64,000 nt of DNA from Acidobacteriaceae bacterium (GTDB taxonomy: Bacteria; Acidobacteriota; Terriglobia; Terriglobales; Acidobacteriaceae). The first letter of the stretch is position 1. Every line of letters begins with the position of its first letter. Where the stretch lies: positions 107,857-171,856 of the forward strand of contig JAOAPN010000015.1 in assembly GCA_025462885.1 (NCBI GenBank), given 5' to 3'. Positions 1-8,800 of this stretch are shown here, piece by piece. Under the pieces are notes generated by a model that made no database searches, had not been told where the DNA came from, and was given only the letters and a program-made list of their open reading frames with translations. The position numbers and the translations under genes are program-made.

Positions 1-296
1 CGGCTTCTTCGGGCATAAGCTCCTCCCACGTCGGATTGCTCGCTTCGATCAGCGCAATCTTCTGCGCCCGCGTCCGCTTCTTGAGTTCCTTCTCACGGGC
101 GATCGCGTTGTTGACATATTGAAACTCCTCCGAGTAAACGAGCCGGGTGATCTTGTAGCGGGCAGTGAAGCTGCCGGGAGTCTGCTTGCGATGCTCCAGT
201 ACGCGTCTACGAAGGCTGTTGGTCATACCAATGTAGAGAATGTGCGAACGGTTGGAGAGGATGTAGACCCAGAAAGTGATACTCGTCCTGGCGCAT
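1..296 (-). CDS. GIY-YIG family endonuclease-like protein, partial, possible frameshift near the start
   Basis: The gene runs off the left edge of the window. The minus strand reads FWVYILSNRSHILYIGMTNS, the paired VYIL and YIGMT motifs of the small stand-alone GIY-YIG proteins, then an Arg-rich segment (LRRRVLEHR), FTARY and AREKELKKRTRAQK, all typical of this roughly 90-110 aa family. Biological roles of these proteins are mostly unproven. The only nearby ATG (294-296) opens a reading frame MRQDEYHF that looks like the normal N-terminus but sits one base out of phase with the GIY-YIG frame; the shift would lie at the A run 273-275. Either there is a one-base insertion or translation starts at a non-ATG codon upstream, since the GIY-YIG frame is open further 5'. 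The family call is firm; the intactness of the gene is uncertain. Confidence 0.7.
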
Positions 297-335
297 CGGA
301 GTTTTCCTTGGGCGTTTGTGCAGGTTCTAACGAAA

Positions 336-360
336 CGCAGATTCCCTTTGGAATGACAAA
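336..360. repeat. Interspersed palindromic repeat, copy 1
   Basis: A 25-nt element built around ATTCCCTTTGGAATGAC. It is a near match to two copies in the argF-argG spacer and lies just past the 3' end of argG. Its core is a short palindrome (ATTCC...GGAAT), so it resembles a REP-type intergenic element. Confidence 0.6.
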
Positions 361-368
361 CAAAAACG

Positions 369-1709
369 TTACTCCTTCTCTTTGCCGCTGCTCAGTTGCG
401 GCATCTCCGTGCCTTTGCTCAGCTTGATGAGACCACTCTGCGCGTAAGTCAAAAGCTTGGCGCGCGTATCGGTGATGTCGAGATTCCGCATCGTAAGCTG
501 GCCGATGCGGTCGCGTGGCGAGAAGGTAGACTCACCCTTCTCCATGGTCAGGCGCTCGGGATGGAACGTAAGATTCGGCGAGTCCGTGTTCAGGATTGAG
601 TAGTCATTGCCGCGACGTAGCTCGATTGTGACCTCGCCGGTTACAGGCTTGGCGACCCAGCGCTGTGCTGCTTCGCGCAGCATAATCGCCTGTGGATCGA
701 ACCAGCGGCCCTGATACAGCAGGCGGCCCAGCTTGCGGCCGTTATCGCGGTACTGCTCGATCGTGTCCTCGTTATGGATGCCGGTGATCAGACGCTCGTA
801 CGCGATGAACAGCAGAGCAAGGCCGGGTGCCTCATAGATGCCGCGGCTCTTGGCCTCGATGATGCGGTTCTCAATCTGATCGCTCATGCCGAGTCCGTGG
901 CGGCCGCCGATGCGGTTCGCCTCCAGCAGCAGTTCGACGGGGTCAGGAAACTCCTTGCCGTTGAGCGCGACGGGAAAGCCCTCTTCAAAGCGGACGGTGA
1001 TCTCTTCGCGTTTTACCTCAACGTCGTCATTCCAAAAAGCCGTGCCCATGATGGGAACAACGATCTTCATGCTGCTCGAAAGAAGCTCGAGATCCTTGGC
1101 TTCGTGGGTTGCACCGAGAATGTTGGAGTCGGTCGAGTAGGCCTTCTCCGAGGACATCTTGTAACCAAAGCCGGACTTCGCCATAAACGCCGACATCTCG
1201 GCGCGACCACCAAGCTCATCGATAAAGATAGCGTCGAGCCAGGGCTTGTAGACCTTCAGGTCCGGATTGACCAGCAGGCCGTAGCGGTAGAAGCGCTCGA
1301 TGTCATTGCCCTTGTACGTCGAGCCATCACCCCAGATGTTGACGTCGTCTTCCTTCATCGCGGTGACCAGCATAGTGCCAGTAACAGCCCGGCCAATGGG
1401 AGTCGTATTGAAGTAGGTGACGCCGGCAGTGGTGATATGGAACGCGCCCGACTGAAGAGCCGCAATGCCTTCGCGAACCAGCGGACCGCGGCAGTCGATC
1501 AGCCGTGCCTTCTCAGCACCGTACTCCAGCGCCTTGCGCGGGATCTCGTCGTAATCCGCTTCGTCAGGCTGACCGAGGTTCGCGGTATAAGCGTAAGGCA
1601 GGGCACCCTTTTGCTTCATCCAATGAAGCGCAGCGCTGGTGTCGAGACCGCCGGAGAAGGCGATGCCCACTTTCTGGCCAAGGGGCAGGTTTTCGAGGAT
1701 TACGGACAT
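369..1709 (-). CDS. argG: Argininosuccinate synthase
   Basis: Catalyses the ATP-dependent joining of citrulline and aspartate to argininosuccinate, the penultimate step of arginine biosynthesis in the cytosol. The 446-aa length matches the long E. coli-type ArgG rather than the roughly 400-aa Bacillus type. The N-terminal ATP pyrophosphatase loop SGGLDTS is at residues 19-25, and family-typical stretches follow (TTAGVTYFNTTPIGRAVTG, NIWGDGSTYKGNDIERFYRYG). It is the last gene of the argR-argB-argD-argF-argG series on this strand, separated from argF by about 230 bp that hold an inverted pair of repeats, so it may have its own promoter or rely on readthrough. argC, argJ and argH are not in the window. 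Confidence 0.97.
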   Translation of the reverse strand: MSVILENLPLGQKVGIAFSGGLDTSAALHWMKQKGALPYAYTANLGQPDEADYDEIPRKALEYGAEKARLIDCRGPLVREGIAALQSGAFHITTAGVTYFNTTPIGRAVTGTMLVTAMKEDDVNIWGDGSTYKGNDIERFYRYGLLVNPDLKVYKPWLDAIFIDELGGRAEMSAFMAKSGFGYKMSSEKAYSTDSNILGATHEAKDLELLSSSMKIVVPIMGTAFWNDDVEVKREEITVRFEEGFPVALNGKEFPDPVELLLEANRIGGRHGLGMSDQIENRIIEAKSRGIYEAPGLALLFIAYERLITGIHNEDTIEQYRDNGRKLGRLLYQGRWFDPQAIMLREAAQRWVAKPVTGEVTIELRRGNDYSILNTDSPNLTFHPERLTMEKGESTFSPRDRIGQLTMRNLDITDTRAKLLTYAQSGLIKLSKGTEMPQLSSGKEKE

Positions 1710-1754
1710 TTTCTTACGAGCCTCAATGCTGGTGCGTTGTTAGTTGTTCTCTTG

Positions 1755-1905
1755 TTTGTCATTCCCGAAGGGAATCTGCGTTTGGGGGATGATCGCGCGA
1801 TGACGGTTTCGGTGTAGAGGACATGCGCGTGCTGACAATCGAGTTTCTCCTTGAGCGTTCGTGCGGCTTACGAGTGAACCGCAGATTCCCTTCGGGAATG
1901 ACAAA
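1755..1905. repeat. Perfect inverted pair of 26-nt repeats in the argF-argG spacer
   Basis: Positions 1755-1780 and 1880-1905 are exact reverse complements of each other (core GTCATTCCCGAAGGGAAT). Each copy contains its own small palindrome ATTCCC/GGGAAT. In the argF-argG transcript the two copies can pair as the stem of a large hairpin. A diverged third copy sits at 336-360 on the other side of argG. No gene is visible between 1710 and 1938. Confidence 0.85.
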
Positions 1906-1938
1906 GGGAAAAGAAGTGGCACCCGCCCGCAACCAGTT

Positions 1939-3042
1939 CTAGCTACGCTTTCTTGCCTGGATCCCTCGGCTGCGGCTGTTCGAAATCCGCTTCGCTCCGC
2001 CCAGCAACATCAAGAGCAATGCCTTCTGTGCATGCATCCGGTTCTCTGCCTGGTCGAAGACCACGGACTGCGGTCCGTCGAGCACCGCGTCCGTCACCTC
2101 GGCGTTGCGGTGCGCAGGCAGGCAATGCATGAAGACCGCATCCGGCTGCGCATGCGCCATCAGCGCTTCGTTCACCTGGTACGGCTTGAAGATCGGAGCG
2201 CGCTTCGTGGCCTCATGCTCAAAGCCCATGCTGGTGCAGACGTCGGTATAAACAGCATCAGCGCCGGCCACAGCCTTCACCGGATCGTGCAGCAGCGTAA
2301 TGCTGCCACCGGTGGACTCAGCAATCTCAATCGCCTTGTGGATGATTTCGAGCTTCGGAGCGAATCCCTTGGGTGTTGCAATCGTGCAGTGCGAACCAAG
2401 CTGCGCCGCGGTCAGCATCAGCGAGTGGCACACATTATTTCCGTCGCCAACGTAGGTGAAGTGAAGACCCTCAGCCGAACCGAAGCGCTCCTCCAGCGTG
2501 AAGAAGTCCGCAATGGCCTGGCAGGGATGCTCAAGATCCGAGAGCGCATTGATGACCGGCACCTTGGAGTACGCTGCCATCTCCGTGATCGTATCGTGCG
2601 AGTAGGTCCGCAGCACCATAATGCTCATCCAGCGTTCCAGGTTGCGCGCCATGTCGGAGAGCGACTCGCGCTCTCCCAGCGGGGACTGTGTCTGGTCGAC
2701 AAAGATCGCATTCCCGCCCAGCGTGTTGATCGCGGCTTCAAACGTAAGGCGCGTCCGCAGGGAAGCCTTCTCGAAGAACATCACCATCTGCCGCGCATCG
2801 AGCGCATGGCGGAAGTCTTCCGGGTGCGTCTTAACCGCGTGCGCCAGTTCCATGATCGCAGCCATCTCTTCGACGCTGAGGTCGGCGATCGAACAAAGGT
2901 CGCGCCCACAAAGACGCTTCGAAGCCTCGCTGAACGAGGTGTCAGATTGAATCCCGAGTGCCGCTGAGGACCTTATTGGGGTGATTTCGCCGCCCGTTTC
3001 TTCGACAGTCTTCGTACCAATTGGAATCGTTTTGCTACCCAT
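1939..3042 (-). CDS. argF: Ornithine carbamoyltransferase
   Basis: Transfers the carbamoyl group from carbamoyl phosphate to ornithine to give citrulline. Signatures present are the carbamoyl-phosphate loop FEKASLRTRLTFE, the ornithine-side HPCQAIAD and the C-terminal FMHCLPAHRNAEVTD. The loop carries SLRTR instead of the more usual STRTR; I have seen this variant in other non-proteobacterial lineages, so it does not by itself change the substrate call. The predicted protein has an N-terminal extension of about 35 residues (Thr/Ile/Ser rich) before the conserved domain, so the true start could be internal. The start overlaps the end of argD by 8 nt, indicating translational coupling. The N-acetylornithine carbamoyltransferase alternative is less likely because the HCLPAHR and HPCQA motifs are of OTCase type. 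Confidence 0.93.
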   Translation of the reverse strand: MGSKTIPIGTKTVEETGGEITPIRSSAALGIQSDTSFSEASKRLCGRDLCSIADLSVEEMAAIMELAHAVKTHPEDFRHALDARQMVMFFEKASLRTRLTFEAAINTLGGNAIFVDQTQSPLGERESLSDMARNLERWMSIMVLRTYSHDTITEMAAYSKVPVINALSDLEHPCQAIADFFTLEERFGSAEGLHFTYVGDGNNVCHSLMLTAAQLGSHCTIATPKGFAPKLEIIHKAIEIAESTGGSITLLHDPVKAVAGADAVYTDVCTSMGFEHEATKRAPIFKPYQVNEALMAHAQPDAVFMHCLPAHRNAEVTDAVLDGPQSVVFDQAENRMHAQKALLLMLLGGAKRISNSRSRGIQARKRS

Positions 3043-4285
3043 GTTTGTGGTCTCCTGCCGTTACGGTCTCGGCATCGGTTGCATCCTGCGTGAAAATTTG
3101 ATCCAGAGCGTTAATGGCGATATCCACATGCTTCCGTTCCAGAATATAGGGCGGCAGAAAGCGCAGCACGTTTTCGCTGGTGCGATTGATGATGATTTGA
3201 CATTCCATCATCTGCGCCGCGACACGGGTTGCGAGCTCCGCGGAGTTGATTTCAATCCCCAGCATCAGACCGACACCCCGAACATCGGTAATGCAGTCAT
3301 GACGTTCGGCGAGAGCCTGCAACTGCGACTTGAAGTAGCCGCCAACCTCTCGCACATGCGCCAGCAGATCGTCCTTGCGGATCGTATCGATCACCGCAAT
3401 AGCGACAGCACAGGCCAGTGGTCCGCCGCCAAACGTCGTGCCATGCATCCCCTGGGTGATCGCCAGCGAAGCCTCTTCAGTGCAGAGCATTGCGCCCATG
3501 GGAATGCCGCCCGCAAGCGGCTTGGCCACGGTCGTCACATCCGGCTGAATACCGTGGTGCTGATACGCAAACCACTCGCCCGTCCGGCCCATGCCGCTCT
3601 GGATCTCGTCCGCCATCAGCAGCGCGCCGGTGGAATCGCACAGCTCACGAGCCGCCGCGAAGAACTCTTGCGACACCGGATGAATTCCGCCTTCGCCCTG
3701 CAACGGCTCAATGCAGATCGCGCAGATATCCGACGAAAACTTCTCGCGAAGCTGGGCGACGTTATTGAACTCGACGAACTCAACACCAGACATTACCGGC
3801 GCGAACGGCTCGCGATACTTCTCCTTGTGCGTCGTCGCGACAGAGCCGATCGTGCGCCCGTGGAAGCTATGTTCCAACGCAATAAACTTCGTGCCAATCT
3901 GCTTGCCCTGCATCCGAAGCCGTCCGGCATGAGCGCGAGCAAGTTTCAGCGCAGCCTCCCACGCCTCCGTGCCACTGTTGCAGAAGAAGACGCGGTCCAT
4001 GCCGCTGATCTCCGTTAGCCGCAGCGCGAGTTCGACCGTCCCCGGGTGGTAGAAGAGGTTCGAAGTATGCAGCAGGCGCGCGCTCTGGCTGCGGATTGCC
4101 TCTTCGATCACCGGGCTGCTATAGCCCAGCGCCGAGACGCCGATGCCGCTGAGCAGGTCGAGATAGTCGTTGCCCGCTTCGTCGGTCAAGTAGACGTCGT
4201 GGCCACCCACAAAAAGGTTTGGATTCCGTGCGTAAGTTTGCAGGAGCAGCTTGCTTTCCGCTGCCTGAATCGTAGCTAGCGTCAT
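3035..4285 (-). CDS. argD: Acetylornithine aminotransferase
   Basis: A class III PLP-dependent aminotransferase of 416 aa that interconverts N-acetylglutamate semialdehyde and N-acetylornithine. Typical motifs are FFCNSGTEAWEAALKLAR near residue 100, HSFHGRTIGS, ADEIQSGMGRTG (the cofactor Asp) and VAKPLAGGIPMGA with the Schiff-base Lys. Its start codon overlaps the argB stop (ATGA, 4282-4285), and its 3' end overlaps argF. In many bacteria ArgD also serves lysine biosynthesis as a succinyl-diaminopimelate aminotransferase; the sequence here cannot decide that. Confidence 0.94.
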   Translation of the reverse strand: MTLATIQAAESKLLLQTYARNPNLFVGGHDVYLTDEAGNDYLDLLSGIGVSALGYSSPVIEEAIRSQSARLLHTSNLFYHPGTVELALRLTEISGMDRVFFCNSGTEAWEAALKLARAHAGRLRMQGKQIGTKFIALEHSFHGRTIGSVATTHKEKYREPFAPVMSGVEFVEFNNVAQLREKFSSDICAICIEPLQGEGGIHPVSQEFFAAARELCDSTGALLMADEIQSGMGRTGEWFAYQHHGIQPDVTTVAKPLAGGIPMGAMLCTEEASLAITQGMHGTTFGGGPLACAVAIAVIDTIRKDDLLAHVREVGGYFKSQLQALAERHDCITDVRGVGLMLGIEINSAELATRVAAQMMECQIIINRTSENVLRFLPPYILERKHVDIAINALDQIFTQDATDAETVTAGDHKHG

Positions 4286-5064
4286 GCGACCATGACCTCC
4301 GTTCCGTAGTTCACTCGTGTTGAGATGAGGTCGGGCAGTTGAGCCGCTTCCTCAGCCGGCAGAATGCGAACCCGCTTGACCCCGTGGAGCAGGGCATCGC
4401 GGCACGCATTCAGCTTGGGCAACATTCCGCCGGAGACAATCTGCTGCTTCTCGAGCGCAGGAATCTGCGCCAGCGTGAGCCAGCGCATCACGTTACCATC
4501 TGCCCCTTTGACGCCCGGAACGTCCGTAAGGAAGACCAGGGCATCGGCTTTCGTGCAGATCGCGCATGCGGCAGCCATTTCATCGGCGTTGATGTTGTAG
4601 TACTCCCCGTCAAACCCCAGTGCGATGGACGAAATAACTGGAACTGCTCCCATCGTCCAGATCGCATCCAGCCAGCGCGGATCCGCTGCGGCGATCTCGC
4701 CGACAAATCCGAGGTCGGGATTGGTCTTCTTCTTGCGTGCGCGAAAGACATGTCCGTCGCCGCCCGACAATCCAACGGCGGCCTGGCCGTGCGATCCCAA
4801 CGCTGCCACCAGCGATTTATTCACGCGTCCTGCCAATACCATCAACGCGGCGTCACGGGTCTCCGCGTCGGTCACGCGCAACCCGGAGATAAATTCACTG
4901 ACCTTGCCCATCTGGGCCAGGGTCTTCGTCAACTGCACCCCGCCGCCATGCACGACCGCAACCTGGTTGCCGTCAGCGGCAAGCTCAGCGATTGCCTTTC
5001 CGCATGCGTGAAGCAGGCGCTTGTCTTCGAGCGATGCTCCGCCCAATTTGACTACGTATTTCAA
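4282..5064 (-). CDS. argB: Acetylglutamate kinase
   Basis: Phosphorylates N-acetylglutamate, the second step of arginine synthesis. The amino-acid kinase fold is clear: N-terminal KLGGASLED, the glycine-rich VVHGGGVQL near residues 38-46, GLSGGDGH, and the C-terminal NINADEMAAACA and VSGGMLPKL segments. At 260 aa it is the compact form lacking the long N-terminal helix found in arginine-sensitive enzymes, so feedback inhibition by arginine is not expected on that criterion. It is separated from argR upstream by 146 bp with no gene in between. Confidence 0.95.
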   Translation of the reverse strand: MKYVVKLGGASLEDKRLLHACGKAIAELAADGNQVAVVHGGGVQLTKTLAQMGKVSEFISGLRVTDAETRDAALMVLAGRVNKSLVAALGSHGQAAVGLSGGDGHVFRARKKKTNPDLGFVGEIAAADPRWLDAIWTMGAVPVISSIALGFDGEYYNINADEMAAACAICTKADALVFLTDVPGVKGADGNVMRWLTLAQIPALEKQQIVSGGMLPKLNACRDALLHGVKRVRILPAEEAAQLPDLISTRVNYGTEVMVA

Positions 5065-5210
5065 AGCGCGCCCTCACTTTCCTGTCCTAAACTTTCGCGT
5101 CCTGCGTAAAACGATTCCGAGATCCAGCCAGTTCCAAACGCCACTTCGAGCCGGAGATGATGAGGAACACTTCGCTTCATGCTTTCTTCCCAAACCATGC
5201 GACGTCCGTT

Positions 5211-5651
5211 CTATCCAATATAAGTTTCAACGCGTTTTTTTAGCGTTTGTGCTTTCTGCTCATCTGGGCAGATAATCAGAACTGTATCGTCTCCAGCGAT
5301 TGTGCCGACGACCTCTGGCCAATCTTCATAATCGATTCCTGCGGCAACTGGCTGAGCTCCGCCCGTGGTCGTAACTAACACCAGAAGGTTCAAAGCTTTT
5401 CGTACTTCAAGACCGAAACCCCGCAGTACCTCTTGAATACCTGGGAGTCCCGATTCTGTGTCTTGTTCCGCAGCAGGCAGCGCGTAGCCGGCAGGTCCCT
5501 TGGATAGATGTAGCTCATGTATATCCCTGGAAAGTGTCGCCTGTGTGACATGAAATCCTACGGCAGCGAGTTTGGTTCTCAGTTCATCCTGATTGCCAAT
5601 CGATGTTTCCATCAATAATTCTCGGATTGCCAGATGGCGCTGCTGCTTCAT
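5211..5651 (-). CDS. argR: Arginine repressor
   Basis: A 146-aa ArgR/AhrC-family regulator: an N-terminal winged helix (HLAIRELLMETSIGNQDELRT, then VTQATLSRDIHELHL as recognition helix) and a C-terminal arginine-binding oligomerisation domain with the family hallmark GTIAGDDTVLIICP. The family binds ARG-box operators as an arginine-loaded hexamer, represses biosynthesis and can activate catabolism. It lies at the head of the arg gene series and divergent from gltB. The intervening region holds two ARG-box-like palindromes, so autoregulation plus control of both directions is likely. Confidence 0.96.
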   Translation of the reverse strand: MKQQRHLAIRELLMETSIGNQDELRTKLAAVGFHVTQATLSRDIHELHLSKGPAGYALPAAEQDTESGLPGIQEVLRGFGLEVRKALNLLVLVTTTGGAQPVAAGIDYEDWPEVVGTIAGDDTVLIICPDEQKAQTLKKRVETYIG

Positions 5652-5714
5652 AAAGACTCACCTGCTCGATCATTTCGTGCAGCCTCGTCTCAAAAGACAA
5701 GACCGAAAGACTCT

Positions 5715-5759
5715 CGTATAAATATACATAATATTCTAAGCATTGTGTATATTTATACA
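5715..5759. promoter_or_regulatory. Tandem ARG-box-like operators between argR and gltB
   Basis: Two AT-rich palindromes, GTATAAATATACA (5716-5728) and TGTATATTTATAC (5746-5758), are exact reverse complements and lie about 30 bp centre to centre, roughly three helical turns. Size, AT-richness and pairing match the known architecture of ArgR operators, and argR itself is the adjacent gene. The assignment to ArgR is inference. Confidence 0.65.
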
Positions 5760-5837
5760 AACGATCTACTGAAATCTCCAGAATGTCAGAAGGGAACCCT
5801 TGAAGGATTTGAATAATCGTTCAAGGTACAGTGAAGA

Positions 5838-8800
5838 ATGATCTACCCGAAAGTTACATCTCAAGATGTCGTATCCGGTACTTCCGTACCCTCGCTCGGC
5901 ACCCAGGGCTCTCCCGCGAGTAGCTCATTGACGCGGAGTTCTTTACTGCGCCCATCCCTGGTAGACAGCCGCTTCGATCATGACTCCTGCGGCGTCGGCT
6001 TTGTTGCGGCCGTAGACGCAACACCGTCCCATCAAATTCTGGAGCAGGCCCTGACCGCTCTTGCCCGCCTGGCGCACCGCGGTGCGACCGCAGCCGATGG
6101 CAAGAGCAGCGACGGCGTAGGCGTAATGACCGCCGTTCCCCGGGAGTTTCTGCTGCGCGAGGCTGGCCTCTCCCTCCCGGAGGGAGAGTTGCTCGGTGTC
6201 GGCATGCTTCTGCTGCCGACCGACGAGATGCGCTCTGAAGCCGCGATTGAGCGCTGTCTCGTCTCGCACAATCTCAAGGTGCTGTGTTGGCGCGATGTTC
6301 CGATCCACGTGGAGTGTCTGGGCGAGATCGCCCTCAGCACCATGCCGCGCATTCGGCAGATCCTGATCGCCAACGAAGCAGGCGAAGACGCCGGCACCAT
6401 GGAGAGACGGCTGTATCTCTCCCGTAAACAGTTTGAGCGCCTGCACGAAAAGGGAGATGTGACCGGCTACGTCGCGTCGCTCTCCACCCGTACGATCGTC
6501 TACAAGGCGATGTGTACTGGCAATCTGCTGGACAAGTTTTATTCGGATCTCGCTTCGCCCGATTACGTCACTCCCTTCGCCATCTTCCACCAGCGTTATG
6601 CGACCAACACATTGCCCACGTGGCATCGTGCGCAGCCCGGCAGAAAGCTCGCCCACAACGGTGAGATCAATACCGTCTGGGGAAACCGCGCCAGGATGGC
6701 AGCGCGAACCGCGACGTTGCCGATCGAGTGCAAGCCGGTTCTCACCCAGGGCGGTACAGACTCCACCAGCCTCGACGAGGCGGTCGAACTGCTCTCGCAG
6801 AACGAAAGGACGCTCTCCGAAGCGATTCGCATCCTGATGCCTCCTGCTGTAACTGGCACGCAGGACTCCTCCTTCCTCCGTTATCACGCCGACTGTGCCG
6901 AGCCATGGGACGGCCCGGCCGCGATTGCCTTTAGCGACGGTCACGTCGTCGGAGCTGCGCTCGACCGCAACGGCCTTCGTCCGTGCCGCTTTGCTGTGAC
7001 GAAGAGCGGCCTGGTGGTTGCCGGTTCCGAAGCTGGACTGGTCGATCTGGATCCAGAAGAGGTCACCCACAGCGGTCGTCTTGGGCCGGGTCAGATGCTG
7101 GTCGTCGATCTCGAAAATCACAAGGTCTACGAAGATGCCGAGCTGCTGAAGCTGTTCGACGCCGGCGCACCCTACGCCAAGCTGGTAGCCGACACTACAC
7201 TGGATCCGGTGGAGATTGAAGAGCCCGTCGACCCGAAGGCGCTTGCCGCCGTACAGCGCGGATTTGGATACACCCGCGAAGACGTCAAGATGATTCTGCA
7301 GCCCATGGCCGTCGACGGCAAGGATGCAGTCTGGTCCATGGGAGACGATACGCCGCTGGCCTTCCTGGCGCGTTCGCCCCGTCCCGTCTATGCCTACTTC
7401 CGTCAGCGCTTTGCACAGGTCACCAATCCTGCAATCGATCCGCTGCGCGAGGCTTGTGTCGTATCGCTCCACACGCGGCTTGGCCCCTGGCCTCACATGC
7501 TGGACAAGGATGCGGCGTTGCCGGGTCTTTCCATCGCTTCGCCCTACCTCTCGCTGGGGCAGGTTGAAGCGCTTCGTACGCGCAAGCACGGCCACTCCGC
7601 CGAACTGAGCTTCGTTGAACTGGCGTGCGTCTTTTCCCCGGAACTCACGCTGGTGGAAGCTCTGGATGAGATCTGCGTCCAGGCGATCGAATTGGTTCGC
7701 AACGGTGGAAGAATTCTGCTGCTGACTGATCGTCCTGCAAGCTCCGAACTGTTGCCGATTCCAATGGCGATGGCGACCGGTGCTGTACACCAAGCGCTGG
7801 TTCAGGCTGGTCTGCGCACACTGGCTGGTCTTGCGGTGGAGGCCGGCGACTGTAGAGACATTCATCACGCCGCTGTGCTGATTGGCTATGGCGCGGGCGC
7901 TGTCTGTCCGTGGCTTTCGTTGGAGACCGCGCAGAGCCTTGCGCCCGCCGGTATCCATCCGCTGGAGTCCGAGAAGAAGATGTTGAAGGCGCTCGATGCC
8001 GGACTTGCCAAGGTCATGTCCAAGATGGGCATCTCGGTTGTCGATAGCTATCGCGGCGCCCACCTGTTCGATATCCTCGGGCTGCATAAGAGCATCGTGG
8101 ACCGCTGCTTCCCGGAGACTCCGGCGCCGCTCTCCGGCATCGGGTTTGCCGAGATTGAACGGCAGTTGCGGCAGACCTGGAAGGCTCCGGAAACGGACGC
8201 TTCTATCTCTGCCGACCTGCCCGACTACGGCTGGGTTCGTTTCCGCAAGTCGGATGTTTCGGAGCCGCATGCGTGGCAGCCGCCGACGGTGAAGGCTTTG
8301 CAGTCGGTCGTGGGCAGTGCACGCGGAGTAGCGCAGCCTACGGATCCGGCGAATGCATTTGCCATCTACACGCGGGATGTTATCGCCCGTGATCCTGCGG
8401 TGCTGCGCGACTTGCTGGAGATTCGTCCGGCTGGCGCGGAGATCGATCTCTCCGAGGTCGAGTCGGCCCAGAGCCTTTGTCGCCGCTTCGTTGCCAGTGC
8501 CATGTCGCTGGGCTCGTTGAGCCCGGAGGCGCACCAGACCATTACCGCCGCCATGAACATCGTCGGCGGCCGTTCCAACACCGGCGAAGGCGGCGAAGAC
8601 CCGATGGTCTACAAGCTGCAGCCGGTCGGTGCGAGCGTCTCAACGGCAGGCGCGGCGGAGATGCAGACCCAGGCAGGCGGCGGCGGTACGGTCGTTGCCG
8701 AAGCGGTAGCGGCTCCCGCGCCGCAGGTCTCGCTGAACAACAAGATCAAGCAGGTGGCTTCGGGGCGGTTCGGCGTGACGGCCTCGTATCTTGCCCATGC

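Noticed and set aside
5943..8534. An 863-codon minus-strand ORF opposite gltB
   Set aside because: It is Arg/Gln/His rich with no domain and lies exactly antisense to strongly conserved gltB; it is a shadow of GC-rich codon use. The same applies to the long plus-strand frames opposite argG, argF, argD and argB.
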